Source: Bacteroidales bacterium | GTDB taxonomy: Bacteria > Bacteroidota > Bacteroidia > Bacteroidales > UBA932 | Assembly: GCA_017938925.1 (NCBI GenBank) | Contig: JAGBAO010000006.1 | Span: 1 to 42,886 of the forward strand | Direction of reading: 5' to 3' | Length of the DNA: 42,886 nucleotides | Position numbers and translations under genes: made by a program | In this document: positions 34,432 through 42,173 of the stretch, in pieces | Position numbering within the stretch: the first letter of the stretch is position 1 | Layout: every line of letters starts with the position of its first letter | The notes under the pieces: generated by a model | What the model saw: only the letters and a program-made list of their open reading frames with translations | The model's database searches: none | What the model was told of the DNA's origin: nothing

Positions 34432-35544
34432 CTATTTGTTGCCGCCCATGAGGTAGACCTTCATGAAATCGTTGAGGTCTCCGTCCAGGACTCCCTGAGT
34501 GTCGGAGGTCTCGTGTCCTGTGCGCAGGTCCTTGACCATCTTGTACGGATGGAGGACATAGCTTCGGATCTGCGAACCCCACTCGATCTTCTTCTTCTGG
34601 CCTTCAAGTTCGGCCTGCTTCTCCTGACGTTTCTTGAGCTCGATGTCGTACAGGCGGGATTTGAGGATTCGGAGGGCGTTCTGCCTGTTGTCAAGCTGCG
34701 AGCGTGTCTCCGTGTTCTCCACCACGATGCCGCTCGGGATGTGCCTCACCCTGACTCCTGTCTCCACCTTGTTCACGTTCTGTCCGCCGGCTCCGCTGGA
34801 ACGGTAGGTGTCCCATTCGAGGTCGGCAGGGTTGATCTCGATTTCGATCGTGTCATCGACAAGAGGGTATATGAAGACTGACGAGAATGTCGTCTGGCGC
34901 TTTCCCTGAGCATTGAACGGAGAGATCCTGACAAGACGGTGGACGCCACTCTCGGCCTTGAGATATCCGAAGGCATAGTCGCCTTCCACCTGCATGGTGA
35001 CTGACTTGATGCCGGCATCTTCGCCTTCGAGTTCGTCAGTGATGGTCACCTTGTAGCCGTTGCGCTCAGCCCAGCGGATGTACATGCGCATCAGCATCGC
35101 CGACCAGTCGTTGGCCTCCGTGCCGCCTGCACCGGAGTTGATGGTCAGGACCGCACCGAGGTTGTCTCCTTCCTCTCCGAGCATGTTGCGCAGCTCCAAT
35201 GCCTCCAGTTCGGCAAGGACTGCAGCGTATGCCTGGTCAAGCTCCTCCACTTCCGGGGTCACCTCTTCGTCAGAAGAGCCGCTGAGGCTTTCCTTTGCAA
35301 AGTCCAGAAGTACGTTAAGGTCCTCCGCTCCCGAAGCCACCTTGTCATAGCCGTTCACCCAGAACTTCACTCCGGAGAGCTCCTTGAGGAATTTCTCTGC
35401 CTCCTTCGGGTCATCCCAGAAGTCCGCTGCAAGAGTCTTCTCCTGTCGCTGTGCCACATCTGCACGCTTGCCCTCGATGTCGATGCACCTTCCCAGCGTC
35501 TCCACACGGCGCTGCACTTCCTTTATGTTCTCGTTAGTTGTCAT
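34432..35544 (-). CDS. prfB: Peptide chain release factor 2
   Basis: A 370-aa release factor that reads UGA and UAA. The stop-codon tripeptide SPF (208-210, in LVRISPFNAQG) identifies RF2 rather than RF1, and the catalytic GGQ is at 253-255 (SSGAGGQNVNKVE). The frame is continuous from the ATG: there is no in-frame UGA and no CTT-TGA slippery site near codon 25, so the common autoregulatory +1 frameshift is absent. The promoter lies at 35571-35564. Confidence 0.98.
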   Translation of the reverse strand: MTTNENIKEVQRRVETLGRCIDIEGKRADVAQRQEKTLAADFWDDPKEAEKFLKELSGVKFWVNGYDKVASGAEDLNVLLDFAKESLSGSSDEEVTPEVEELDQAYAAVLAELEALELRNMLGEEGDNLGAVLTINSGAGGTEANDWSAMLMRMYIRWAERNGYKVTITDELEGEDAGIKSVTMQVEGDYAFGYLKAESGVHRLVRISPFNAQGKRQTTFSSVFIYPLVDDTIEIEINPADLEWDTYRSSGAGGQNVNKVETGVRVRHIPSGIVVENTETRSQLDNRQNALRILKSRLYDIELKKRQEKQAELEGQKKKIEWGSQIRSYVLHPYKMVKDLRTGHETSDTQGVLDGDLNDFMKVYLMGGNK

Positions 35545-35563
35545 TTCGTTCCGTTAAATCATA

Positions 35564-35571
35564 CAAATATA
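35564..35571 (-). promoter_or_regulatory. -7 box of prfB-murI
   Basis: TATATTTG on the minus strand, 20 nt before the prfB ATG, is a perfect -7 match. No clear TTTG -33 is seen. Confidence 0.6.
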
Positions 35572-35632
35572 GTAATTATATCCGTAATAATGCCCTTTGT
35601 GCGCCTGCTTATATGATAATGGAGCTTTTAAA

Positions 35633-35664
35633 TTTGCAGATGCACATAATAAAGGGTACCTTTG
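35633..35664 (+). promoter_or_regulatory. Promoter of the PagL-like gene
   Basis: TTTG at 35633-35636 and TACCTTTG at 35657-35664 are 20 nt apart, a full consensus. Transcription begins near 35671, so the ATG at 35685 is the start and upstream in-frame ATGs are not transcribed. Confidence 0.85.
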
Positions 35665-35684
35665 CGCCGGTTTTAGAATTTAGT

Positions 35685-36965
35685 ATGAGACGTTTGATTA
35701 TGATCGTAGTCGCGGCCCTGTCTTTTGCACATTTTTCTCCGGCGCGCGACGTTAAGGCTGTGCATACGGGAAATGACGCATTTTCCGTAAAGGCGCAGGC
35801 ATTCATGGGAACATATCTTGACCCCAGTGGCAATATAGTTGACATAGATCCCAACGCTCCCACCGGTCTGAATTTCGGTGTTGAGTTCCCTTCGTCAAGG
35901 CAGCGCCCGTGGCAGCAGTATCTGAATGACCCTACCGTGGGACTCGGCCTGACATATATGAATCTCGGCAACGATGTGATGGGTGAGGGACTGGCATTGT
36001 ATCCTTATATAATGCTTAACGCCCTCCGTGTACCTCATTTCCATGCGAAAATCAAGCTGGCCTCAGGCCTGGCTGCTCTCAACGGCCATTATAAGGCTAC
36101 TGTCAAAGAGGAAATCCCCAATGAAACATTCGGTTCCATGTTCAATGTCTTTCTCAGCGGGGGACTGAACCTGGATTTCCCGATCAACCGCAATCTCACC
36201 ATCAACGCAGAGGTGGGATTCAACCATATAAGCAACGGCCGTATCTCGGAGCCGAACAAGGGAGCTAACATCCTTTATGGCGGTGTCGGACTTATTGCGA
36301 CTGTCAATCCGACTGAGGATGAGGCCAGGGTGCCGAAGCGTTTCCCGAGCCTTCCTTATAAGTGGAGCCTGAACATAACAGGGGCTGCCGGAGCACAGAA
36401 CGCGGATATGACGGACGCCGGCAAGTTCCTGATCTCGACTTTCCATGTGGGAGGAATATATAATGTGACCAACTGGTACGGAGTGGGTCTGGGAATGGAT
36501 GTATTCTTCAATGACGCGATCGGAAACGTGACCAACCGAGGCCTCTTCTGCAGGAAGCATGAATATTCTAATGCAGACAAGACCCGCGTGGGTATATCCT
36601 GGAACAACGAACTTCAGTTCGGAGATGTCACCGCCATGGTCGATTGGGGACTTTATCTTGTGAATCCTGCACGTAATTTCTACAATTTCGATCACGAGAG
36701 GACAGGATGCGACACAAAGATTCCGCTGTTCTACAAGACGGACGGAGCCGGCAGTCAGGAGGCATGCCACTATATCCGTTTCGGTGTCAAGTACAGGGTG
36801 TGGGACAACATCTATCTTCAGGCTCTTGCCAAGACCCACCGTCATATAGCCGAGTGCATCGAGTTCGGAGTCGGCTACCAGATCCCGTTCCTGCGCAAGT
36901 CCTCACGCCGTGATGATTCGGTTGTTTTCCATCACCGTCGCGGCTGGTGGGAGAATTATGATTAA
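35685..36965 (+). CDS. PagL-like acyloxyacyl hydrolase (lipid A deacylase)
   Basis: A 426-aa outer-membrane protein with signal MRRLIMIVVAALSFAHFSPA. The core near residues 60-250 shows barrel-like strands (VGLGLTYMNLGNDVMGEG, FHAKIKLASGLAAL). It includes the PagL catalytic motif H-x-S-N in FNHISNGRISEPNKGAN (His181, Ser183). PagL enzymes remove acyl chains from lipid A in the outer membrane. The protein is about twice the length of proteobacterial PagL, as usual in Bacteroidota, with extra strands after ~230. Its last ~63 nt overlap, on the other strand, the 3' end of the truncated DUF4255 gene. Substrate is inferred from family only. Confidence 0.82.
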   Translation: MRRLIMIVVAALSFAHFSPARDVKAVHTGNDAFSVKAQAFMGTYLDPSGNIVDIDPNAPTGLNFGVEFPSSRQRPWQQYLNDPTVGLGLTYMNLGNDVMGEGLALYPYIMLNALRVPHFHAKIKLASGLAALNGHYKATVKEEIPNETFGSMFNVFLSGGLNLDFPINRNLTINAEVGFNHISNGRISEPNKGANILYGGVGLIATVNPTEDEARVPKRFPSLPYKWSLNITGAAGAQNADMTDAGKFLISTFHVGGIYNVTNWYGVGLGMDVFFNDAIGNVTNRGLFCRKHEYSNADKTRVGISWNNELQFGDVTAMVDWGLYLVNPARNFYNFDHERTGCDTKIPLFYKTDGAGSQEACHYIRFGVKYRVWDNIYLQALAKTHRHIAECIEFGVGYQIPFLRKSSRRDDSVVFHHRRGWWENYD

Positions 36966-37391
36966 CCTGACTGCTGTGGCCCAGATATTATGGAAGTCGA
37001 ATATAGGAACTGTTTCCAGTGTCAATGAGTATTCAACATCATCTATTCTGAATCGATGATTGGACTGAATGAACGCCAATGCAGTAGAGAATATTGATAA
37101 TGATTCGGCATACTGCTTCTCCTCGAACACAGCGGCAAACATTACCTTCAGATTCAAAAGGAACGGTGCTGCCGAGGAGGTATAACCGCCATTCGCCGTC
37201 CTGACATTGGCAGCAATGCCACCGGCTGTCTCACGCTCAAGATTTACCAATGAAACGATGATCTTGTTTGGCGTTTCACCAGTACTCTGGCCGATATGGC
37301 CCACCTCAGCCAACCCTTCGGGGCGGTGGTGGTATCGGCTCAAGTAACCATTGAGCTGGTCTGCGCAATATGTCAGCACTTTCTTAATCAT
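36903..37391 (-). pseudogene. DUF4255 (Pvc16-like) gene, 3'-truncated
   Basis: The first ~140 residues look like DUF4255 proteins: MIKKVLTYCADQLNGYLSRY, KIIVSLVNLERET, APFLLNLKVMFAAVFEEKQY, AESLSIFSTALAFIQSNHRF and IFDFHNIWA. These proteins cap the inner tube in extracellular contractile injection systems. Family members continue after the (H/Q)xxW helix with a WxxLGxxYxPSxxYKxR-type ending. Here the frame changes to an unrelated basic/hydrophobic tail that is simply the antisense of the PagL 3' end. The gene therefore seems cut at about 36966-36980. No sheath, tube or baseplate gene is present. It starts inside the AraC-type gene (8-nt overlap). Confidence 0.65.
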
Positions 37392-37797
37392 TATCTTTAT
37401 TTATCTCTACATTTTCTATTTTCCACTCATCCGGAGTCTGTCCGGTTATCTTAACGAATGCCTGTTTGAATGAGGCCGGGTGCGGTTGCCCTACCTTATA
37501 ACCGATGTCATATATCGACATTTCGGGATGACTAAGCATCAACCGCTTCGCTTCCTCAATCCTGAGGTTATTAAGCCAAGGCACGAAGGTCGTATCTTCC
37601 GCTTTACGGATGTAGAAAGACAGATAGGCACTGTTGGTTCCCAACTCTGCTGCAACATCTTTCAACTTCAATCCGTGACGGCGATAGTGCTTATGCCTCT
37701 TCCATTCGTTTACATTTTTTCCAATTTCCTTTATCTTTTCTGAAAATGTCGGTTTCGGGGGTTTAATTACATATCTATCCCAATTCGTATCCGGCAT
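37384..37797 (-). CDS. Short AraC-type HTH protein
   Basis: A 137-aa protein. Residues ~40-128 form an AraC/XylS double helix-turn-helix domain: LKLKDVAAELGTNSAYLSFY as the first unit and MSIYDIGYKVGQPHPASFKQ as the second, ending KITGQTPDEWK. The N-terminal 35 residues (NWDRYVIKPPKPTFSEKIKE) contain no sensor domain. It may be the complete small regulator or the detached end of a larger sensor-regulator. It is 39 nt downstream of the fimbrillin-LRR gene and overlaps the DUF4255 start by 8 nt. Confidence 0.8.
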   Translation of the reverse strand: MPDTNWDRYVIKPPKPTFSEKIKEIGKNVNEWKRHKHYRRHGLKLKDVAAELGTNSAYLSFYIRKAEDTTFVPWLNNLRIEEAKRLMLSHPEMSIYDIGYKVGQPHPASFKQAFVKITGQTPDEWKIENVEINKDND

Positions 37798-37836
37798 GAT
37801 TTGTTGTTTAAATGTTTATATTTTCCGCTACTGGTT

Positions 37837-39450
37837 TTAATTTACAAACGAGATTGACTTGAATGTGAAACTCACATCTTCTCCGTCCGGGGTTTTCGTA
37901 GTCCAAGTATTGCCGCTCACTTGACTCTGCTTGTTGGTATGGAGTACAAGATTCACTTCCTCATCAAGCAATTCATTATCCACCCACCAAAAACATTTTT
38001 CGTCAAGGGTAATATCCGAATCAGCAGTCAAATAAATCGTTACTTCCGTATCAGGATCCACAACATCCAGTGCAAGCTGTCCCACAGTTGTAACCTTTGG
38101 CAATTTAATGCTTGTCAATGCCCTACATTCGTAAAACGCGATATATTCAAGTGTAGTCGCTTCGGGCAATTCCACAGTAACAAGACCGGTCATGGTAAAC
38201 GCACCCTCATGAACAATCTGTACTTTTGGAGCATACAACGATGTAAGATTTTTGCAATAATAAAAAGCATAATCGCCTACGGTCACAGCATCAGGCAGAC
38301 TGATACTTCTCAATTCCGCAACGGCCTCACTCATCTGGATACTTCCCGGCTCTTCGAAACGACCAAAGAGAGGATAAGATGTGCTGTTATCCGGAATTGC
38401 GGTCACACCGGCAAGAGTAAGGTCAACGCTGCCGTCGGCAATGTCTGCCTCAACGAGAGCCTCGCGGATAGCGGTGAACATCTCGGCAGAAGCATCGGTG
38501 GAAAGGGTGACTGTTATTTCGGTGCGACTTGCCGCAAGCAATTCTGCTACGGCGGTCTTCAAGTTTTCGGCGGTCATATCAGTGGCATCGACATTGTAAT
38601 ATTCCTCGGCAGTGCCACCGTTAATAGGGTCATCCATATTCTCCCAATCAGCCACTCTCACATCACCCATAGTCACAGCATCCCGACCAACTTTCAGTTC
38701 GACGGTATAAGCGGCACCGGAAGCCAAGCCCTCCGTAGCAGAAGCCGTAGCCTTGAATACACGGCCACTATTCATGGTCACTATAACGGACATGGATGCC
38801 GTTCCGGGAAGCAGCAAAGCGGAATAATCGGCATCGGCAGAGATTGTACCAGTATTGGTGGTAGAGTTTACCCATGAATCAGCAGCCAATGTCCATGTAG
38901 CAGTCAAAGGTACATCGGCAAAAGCAATGGATGCTACACTTTCACCTGTAACTTCCGTACCTGTTCCCGTCACGCTTACCGTCACTTTACTGAGGCGATG
39001 TGACATATTGAGGGAAATTTCACTGCTGGTCAATGCCGTAGATGAAGCGGCATACAAGTAATCCGTCTGTGTGGTCAGGTCAACGGTAATTGTTCCGTCA
39101 TCGGCATCATCGGTAAACGGAGAATAAGCGTATGCCTTCTGTGTGGAATTAGTGCCTTCGTAAAGCACCTTTCCGTCCGTGGGAGTCCAGTTGCCGTCCT
39201 CATCGCCCGTCCACTTCATATTGGCAGCCTTGTATTTTGCATCGGTCTTATCGCTGGTCACGAAAAGTCCGAGGTCGGCATCCACCAATTTGCCTTCGTC
39301 AGTAATGGCACGTGTGGGGAGCAGTTCGGCCACATTCGTACTTAGGGTAATCGGGGTGTCCTTGGTATTGTCAATCCCCAAATCATCGTTGTTCTTGTCG
39401 CAGGCCACCAACGCGAGGGCAGCTGCTGCCATTGTTAGATACTTTTTCAT
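37837..39450 (-). CDS. Fimbrillin-family lipoprotein with BspA-like leucine-rich repeats
   Basis: A 537-aa lipoprotein (MKKYLTMAAAALALVAC, Cys17). Residues ~30-270 match the fimbrillin-like Mfa_like_1 region: PITLSTNVAELLPTRAITDE, AYAYSPFTDDADDGTITVDL, SLNMSHRLSKVTVSVTGT. After a linker (about 285-355) come about four BspA/LRR_5 repeats (~365-480) of the pattern L-x-x-I-x-L-P-x-x-x-x-V-x-x-x-A-F-x-x-C, e.g. SISLPDAVTVGDYAFYYCKN and SIKLPKVTTVGQLAL. BspA repeats bind host matrix proteins or other bacteria in Tannerella and Treponema. Fusion to a fimbrillin suggests an adhesin-tipped surface protein. It is cotranscribed with the 391-aa fimbrillin (36-nt gap). Confidence 0.82.
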   Translation of the reverse strand: MKKYLTMAAAALALVACDKNNDDLGIDNTKDTPITLSTNVAELLPTRAITDEGKLVDADLGLFVTSDKTDAKYKAANMKWTGDEDGNWTPTDGKVLYEGTNSTQKAYAYSPFTDDADDGTITVDLTTQTDYLYAASSTALTSSEISLNMSHRLSKVTVSVTGTGTEVTGESVASIAFADVPLTATWTLAADSWVNSTTNTGTISADADYSALLLPGTASMSVIVTMNSGRVFKATASATEGLASGAAYTVELKVGRDAVTMGDVRVADWENMDDPINGGTAEEYYNVDATDMTAENLKTAVAELLAASRTEITVTLSTDASAEMFTAIREALVEADIADGSVDLTLAGVTAIPDNSTSYPLFGRFEEPGSIQMSEAVAELRSISLPDAVTVGDYAFYYCKNLTSLYAPKVQIVHEGAFTMTGLVTVELPEATTLEYIAFYECRALTSIKLPKVTTVGQLALDVVDPDTEVTIYLTADSDITLDEKCFWWVDNELLDEEVNLVLHTNKQSQVSGNTWTTKTPDGEDVSFTFKSISFVN

Positions 39451-39486
39451 TGTTACTCTCTTTTAAGTTACTATTTTGTTGATATT

Positions 39487-40662
39487 TTATTCATTGATTT
39501 CTTCTTCAACTTCTCCACCATCTATAGTACCGCCGTCGGCCCAGTCGTTGACTGTTACCTTGCCGACTGTCAGCACATCGTCAAGATAGAGGTGGAAGGT
39601 GTAGAGGTCGCTGGTCTGCCAGTCGTATGAACCGGTCGCCTCTTTGAATACCTCACCGCTGAGTTCGTATGTGAAATATTTGTACTCACCTTGTGCCGCA
39701 GTGCCTGTCAGGTCTTGTGCGATGAGGGTGAAACGCAAGGTGCTGTTCTGGAATGGATTTTCAGAACCCACAGGGAATACAGGAGCATAGAGGAAAACAT
39801 TGTCTTCGACAATCAGCCCACCATCGGCAAGGTTCACCTGTATGCCTTTGCCATCTGTTGCCGGGGTGTACACAAAACCCTCGGATGTGTAACTTGCAAG
39901 GCTGCCGGAAGCGGGAACTGCATTGCCGCCGGTATCTACAACCTCTAACTTCACACCATAGAGCGTGGCAGGCTCTCCTCGCCAGTTATAGACCTTGAAG
40001 CGGATGTAGGAGGCAAGGTGGGCGAAGTCGAGCGATGCAGTGCTACCTTCAAGTACATCAGTTGCATACATATACATATAGTCGCTCAGGTGTGCCAAGT
40101 TGTTTTTCCCCGATTGGGTGAAGGTCGTTGGCATCTGGAGCACTGCGTTGATTTTGGCTTTATTATCCTCAATCTTAACCTCCACCTGTGAGTTGTTGAC
40201 ATCGTTTATAGGTGTAACGGCATACACATTGTATCTGTCAAACACATCGTCAGTCCATTCGGGGGCAAAGCCTTCTATGGTCTCAAACTCGGCCCAATGC
40301 TTATCATCCGCCTTCGCAGGATCGGTATGTTGCAGGATTCTCGCTTGTGTAACAGATGATAATTCACTATTCATTAAGTAATCGCCTTCATCGTTAATAA
40401 AAGCCATCTTTAAGTCTGATGTCGTGGCATTAGGTTCCTGATAATCCCACGCGAAGGTGAGCTTGCCGTCGTTGTTGTCCGTCCATGTAGCACGGGTGGC
40501 AGCATTGTCATCGCCCACGCTGCCGCTGAATCGCAGATGATATTGCGCAGTCGGGGTATCGGGCGTATCGGGAGTGTCCGGGCCGATGTCATCGTTGTTG
40601 CAAGAGACAAAGAGTCCTGCCACAGCCGATGTAAATATGAATGTTCTTAAAATGCTTCTCAT
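39487..40662 (-). CDS. Fimbrillin-family lipoprotein
   Basis: A 391-aa lipoprotein (signal MRSILRTFIFTSAVAGLFVSC, Cys21), then a DTPDTPDTP spacer. The body is fimbrillin-like: YHLRFSGSVGDDNAATRATW (ATRAT resembles the Arg-protease cleavage region of type V pilins), LTFAWDYQEPNATTSDLKMA, ASLDFAHLASYIRFKVYNWR, and the closing TVGKVTVNDWADGG strand. It is probably a pilin or surface adhesin subunit. It follows the 54-aa small protein by 18 nt. No Mfa2-type anchor gene lies nearby. Confidence 0.85.
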   Translation of the reverse strand: MRSILRTFIFTSAVAGLFVSCNNDDIGPDTPDTPDTPTAQYHLRFSGSVGDDNAATRATWTDNNDGKLTFAWDYQEPNATTSDLKMAFINDEGDYLMNSELSSVTQARILQHTDPAKADDKHWAEFETIEGFAPEWTDDVFDRYNVYAVTPINDVNNSQVEVKIEDNKAKINAVLQMPTTFTQSGKNNLAHLSDYMYMYATDVLEGSTASLDFAHLASYIRFKVYNWRGEPATLYGVKLEVVDTGGNAVPASGSLASYTSEGFVYTPATDGKGIQVNLADGGLIVEDNVFLYAPVFPVGSENPFQNSTLRFTLIAQDLTGTAAQGEYKYFTYELSGEVFKEATGSYDWQTSDLYTFHLYLDDVLTVGKVTVNDWADGGTIDGGEVEEEINE

Positions 40663-40680
40663 TGTGTTATTATTTTTCTG

Positions 40681-40845
40681 TTATTGCTCCCACAAGTTGC
40701 CCCATTCTTTACGGTATTCGTTGGTTTTACGTTCGCCAAAGTTATGGTTGCCCTCTGTGTCATTGCCGTAACCACTTGTAGATATCATTTGTGTCACACC
40801 TACATTGACTATCGTACTCTTAGACTTGATATACTCCTTTTTCAT
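40681..40845 (-). CDS. Small protein B, 54 aa, with TSGYGNDTE core
   Basis: A 54-residue frame starting MKKEYIKSKSTIVNVGV and carrying TSGYGNDTE and FGER, followed by a basic, Trp-containing tail (RKEWGNLWEQ). The core is shared with the small protein just upstream. There is no signal peptide or membrane helix. It lies 10 nt after that gene and 18 nt before the fimbrillin gene, so it is cotranscribed. The frame remains open upstream through the first gene, but the ATG at 40845 begins the region that aligns with protein A. Function unknown. Confidence 0.7.
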   Translation of the reverse strand: MKKEYIKSKSTIVNVGVTQMISTSGYGNDTEGNHNFGERKTNEYRKEWGNLWEQ

Positions 40846-40855
40846 ATTTATTGGT

Positions 40856-40987
40856 TTAGAATCTTTCTCCAAATTCATAATAATCTTCCGTATCGTTGCC
40901 GTAACCGCTTGTGCAGAAACCGCCTTCAACTGCTACCTCAATAACCTCTATCTTTGGAGACTCATAGATGAACTGCTCATTCTTCAT
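40856..40987 (-). CDS. Small protein A, 43 aa, with TSGYGNDTE core
   Basis: A 43-residue frame: MKNEQFIYESPKIEVIEVAV, then GGFCTSGYGNDTE, DYYEFGERF and stop. The alternating IEVIEVAV stretch and the E-G-G turn divide a leader-like N-half from an acidic, Gly/Tyr-rich C-half, an outline seen in many short Bacteroidota proteins of unknown role. It is first in the accessory operon and shares its core with small protein B. It is too short for usual gene-calling cutoffs. A precursor-peptide or secreted-peptide role is conceivable, but no modifying or export enzyme is adjacent. Confidence 0.7.
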   Translation of the reverse strand: MKNEQFIYESPKIEVIEVAVEGGFCTSGYGNDTEDYYEFGERF

Positions 40988-41027
40988 ATTATAAAAATAT
41001 TATAAGTTTGCTTTTACATTAATGACT

Positions 41028-41080
41028 AAAAAAACGCTCACGAAAAACAACCTTAAATCAAGCTGCAATCCGTAAGCGTT
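41028..41080 (-). terminator. Attenuator-like terminator in the leader of the small-protein operon
   Basis: On the minus strand AACGCTTACG (41080-41071) pairs with CGTGAGCGTT (41042-41033), one T-G wobble, with a 28-nt loop, then a run of seven Ts. It lies ~40 nt upstream of small protein A and points into the operon. Any transcript from the upstream promoter must pass it. Confidence 0.65.
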
Positions 41081-41238
41081 ATATTATGTCTCGTAGTGGC
41101 GTTGCTACACACAGTTCTATGCCGGGAGGGATTTCTCTATGGCACATCAGAAACACTATGTAACTATTGCAAATCATATTTTCTATATTTACATACCAAT
41201 TCTTTGTCAAAAATACAAACGATTTTTCAAATTTCTAT

Positions 41239-41246
41239 TACTTTTG
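41239..41246 (+). promoter_or_regulatory. -7 box of the AraC-type regulator gene
   Basis: TACTTTTG is a perfect -7 match; start near 41253, leaving an ~80-nt leader before the ATG at 41334. No TTTG at the -33 distance. Confidence 0.5.
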
Positions 41247-41333
41247 CACTAAATTTTGTTTACTGATTTACATATACTCATTACTTGAATTTATTTCTGG
41301 GGGTAATATATTGGTATTCAGCTATTTATAAAA

Positions 41334-42173
41334 ATGCTAAAATCTGTAAAAATTACAAATTGGAAGGGCGCAGCTCAGATGGCAAGTCGCAATAATGAGC
41401 ATGAAACCGGATTTGCGGATATTCTTGTGCGCAAAGGTGAGTGGTATGAGGATAGTTGTGCCAGACACTACTACATTCTGATGATAAAATCAGGTACAAT
41501 CAACCTGTCCTGCAGGATCTATCATAACCGACTGATAGAGACCGGAACGATGGCTCTCATTCCCAAAGGCGGAAAACTCGTGTTCAAAGCGGTGGAGGAA
41601 GCAAATATCATTATGTTCGCGTTCTCAAGCACCATCATCCGTACCGATAAGGAGATGCTGGACTATTTCTGTAAGTATGCTGGCAAAAAGGACTATACCT
41701 TCAATACGCTGCCAATATGCAAGGCAATAAATGATCTGATTAATCTCATAAGTTCTCAATTACACGAGCGTAAACTCAAACATAGCGGTATCTGCCATGT
41801 CTGGAACTCATATTTCTTCCATATGATGGTGGCATATTATGGTAAGGAAGAGATTACAGCATTCATGCGTCCCATCATATCTGCAGGAGCCGATTTCGAA
41901 TCGTTTATTGAGAACAACTATCTTGAAGCTGCCGGTAATGTATCGAGGTTAATCTCTCTTTCAGGGCTATCGGTTGTAGCATTCAACAATAGGTTCTTGT
42001 CCATTTACGGAATGAAACCCAAGAAATGGTTGGATGAAAAGCTCAAGACAAGGATTCTTGACCTTGCTGCGGAAGAAATGATGACTCCGGGACAGATTGC
42101 ACGCGAGATAGAAGTGACTCCACAGAGGTTTAACGACATAACCAACCGTTTTTGGGGGTCACATCATTCATGA
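41334..42173 (+). CDS. AraC-type transcriptional regulator
   Basis: A 279-aa regulator with an N-terminal cupin-like sensing region (about 25-110: HYYILMIKSGTINLSCRIYH, GTMALIPKGGKLVFKAVEEA) and a C-terminal helix-turn-helix domain (about 195-275: NVSRLISLSGLSVVAFNNRF, then YGMKPKKWLDEKLKTRIL and MTPGQIAREIEVTPQRFNDI). It is transcribed away from the small-protein/fimbrillin operon across the shared 346-bp region, the usual place for that operon's controller. Met16 at 41379 is an alternative start. Base composition is AT-richer than the following gene. It ends in an ATGA overlap with the DUF454 gene. Confidence 0.8.
   Translation: MLKSVKITNWKGAAQMASRNNEHETGFADILVRKGEWYEDSCARHYYILMIKSGTINLSCRIYHNRLIETGTMALIPKGGKLVFKAVEEANIIMFAFSSTIIRTDKEMLDYFCKYAGKKDYTFNTLPICKAINDLINLISSQLHERKLKHSGICHVWNSYFFHMMVAYYGKEEITAFMRPIISAGADFESFIENNYLEAAGNVSRLISLSGLSVVAFNNRFLSIYGMKPKKWLDEKLKTRILDLAAEEMMTPGQIAREIEVTPQRFNDITNRFWGSHHS

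Larger units (their letters stand above)
40988..41333. promoter_or_regulatory. 346-bp divergent regulatory region of the small-protein/fimbrillin operon and the AraC-type gene
   Basis: No gene is seen. Features: a minus-strand terminator-like hairpin (41028-41080), a minus-strand TATTTTTG -7 candidate at 41215-41208, and a plus-strand TACTTTTG -7 box at 41239-41246. The minus-strand leader from ~41201 to the small-protein start would be about 210 nt and includes a conserved-looking, more GC-rich patch (about 41090-41140). Confidence 0.55.

Noticed and set aside
35538-35684. An upstream in-frame extension of the PagL-like protein
   Set aside because: The full-consensus promoter at 35633-35664 starts transcription after those ATGs, and the signal peptide begins at 35685.
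37921-38877. A 318-codon plus-strand open frame inside the fimbrillin-LRR gene
   Set aside because: It lies wholly antisense to a lipoprotein with clear signal and repeats; the composition is that of a shadow frame.
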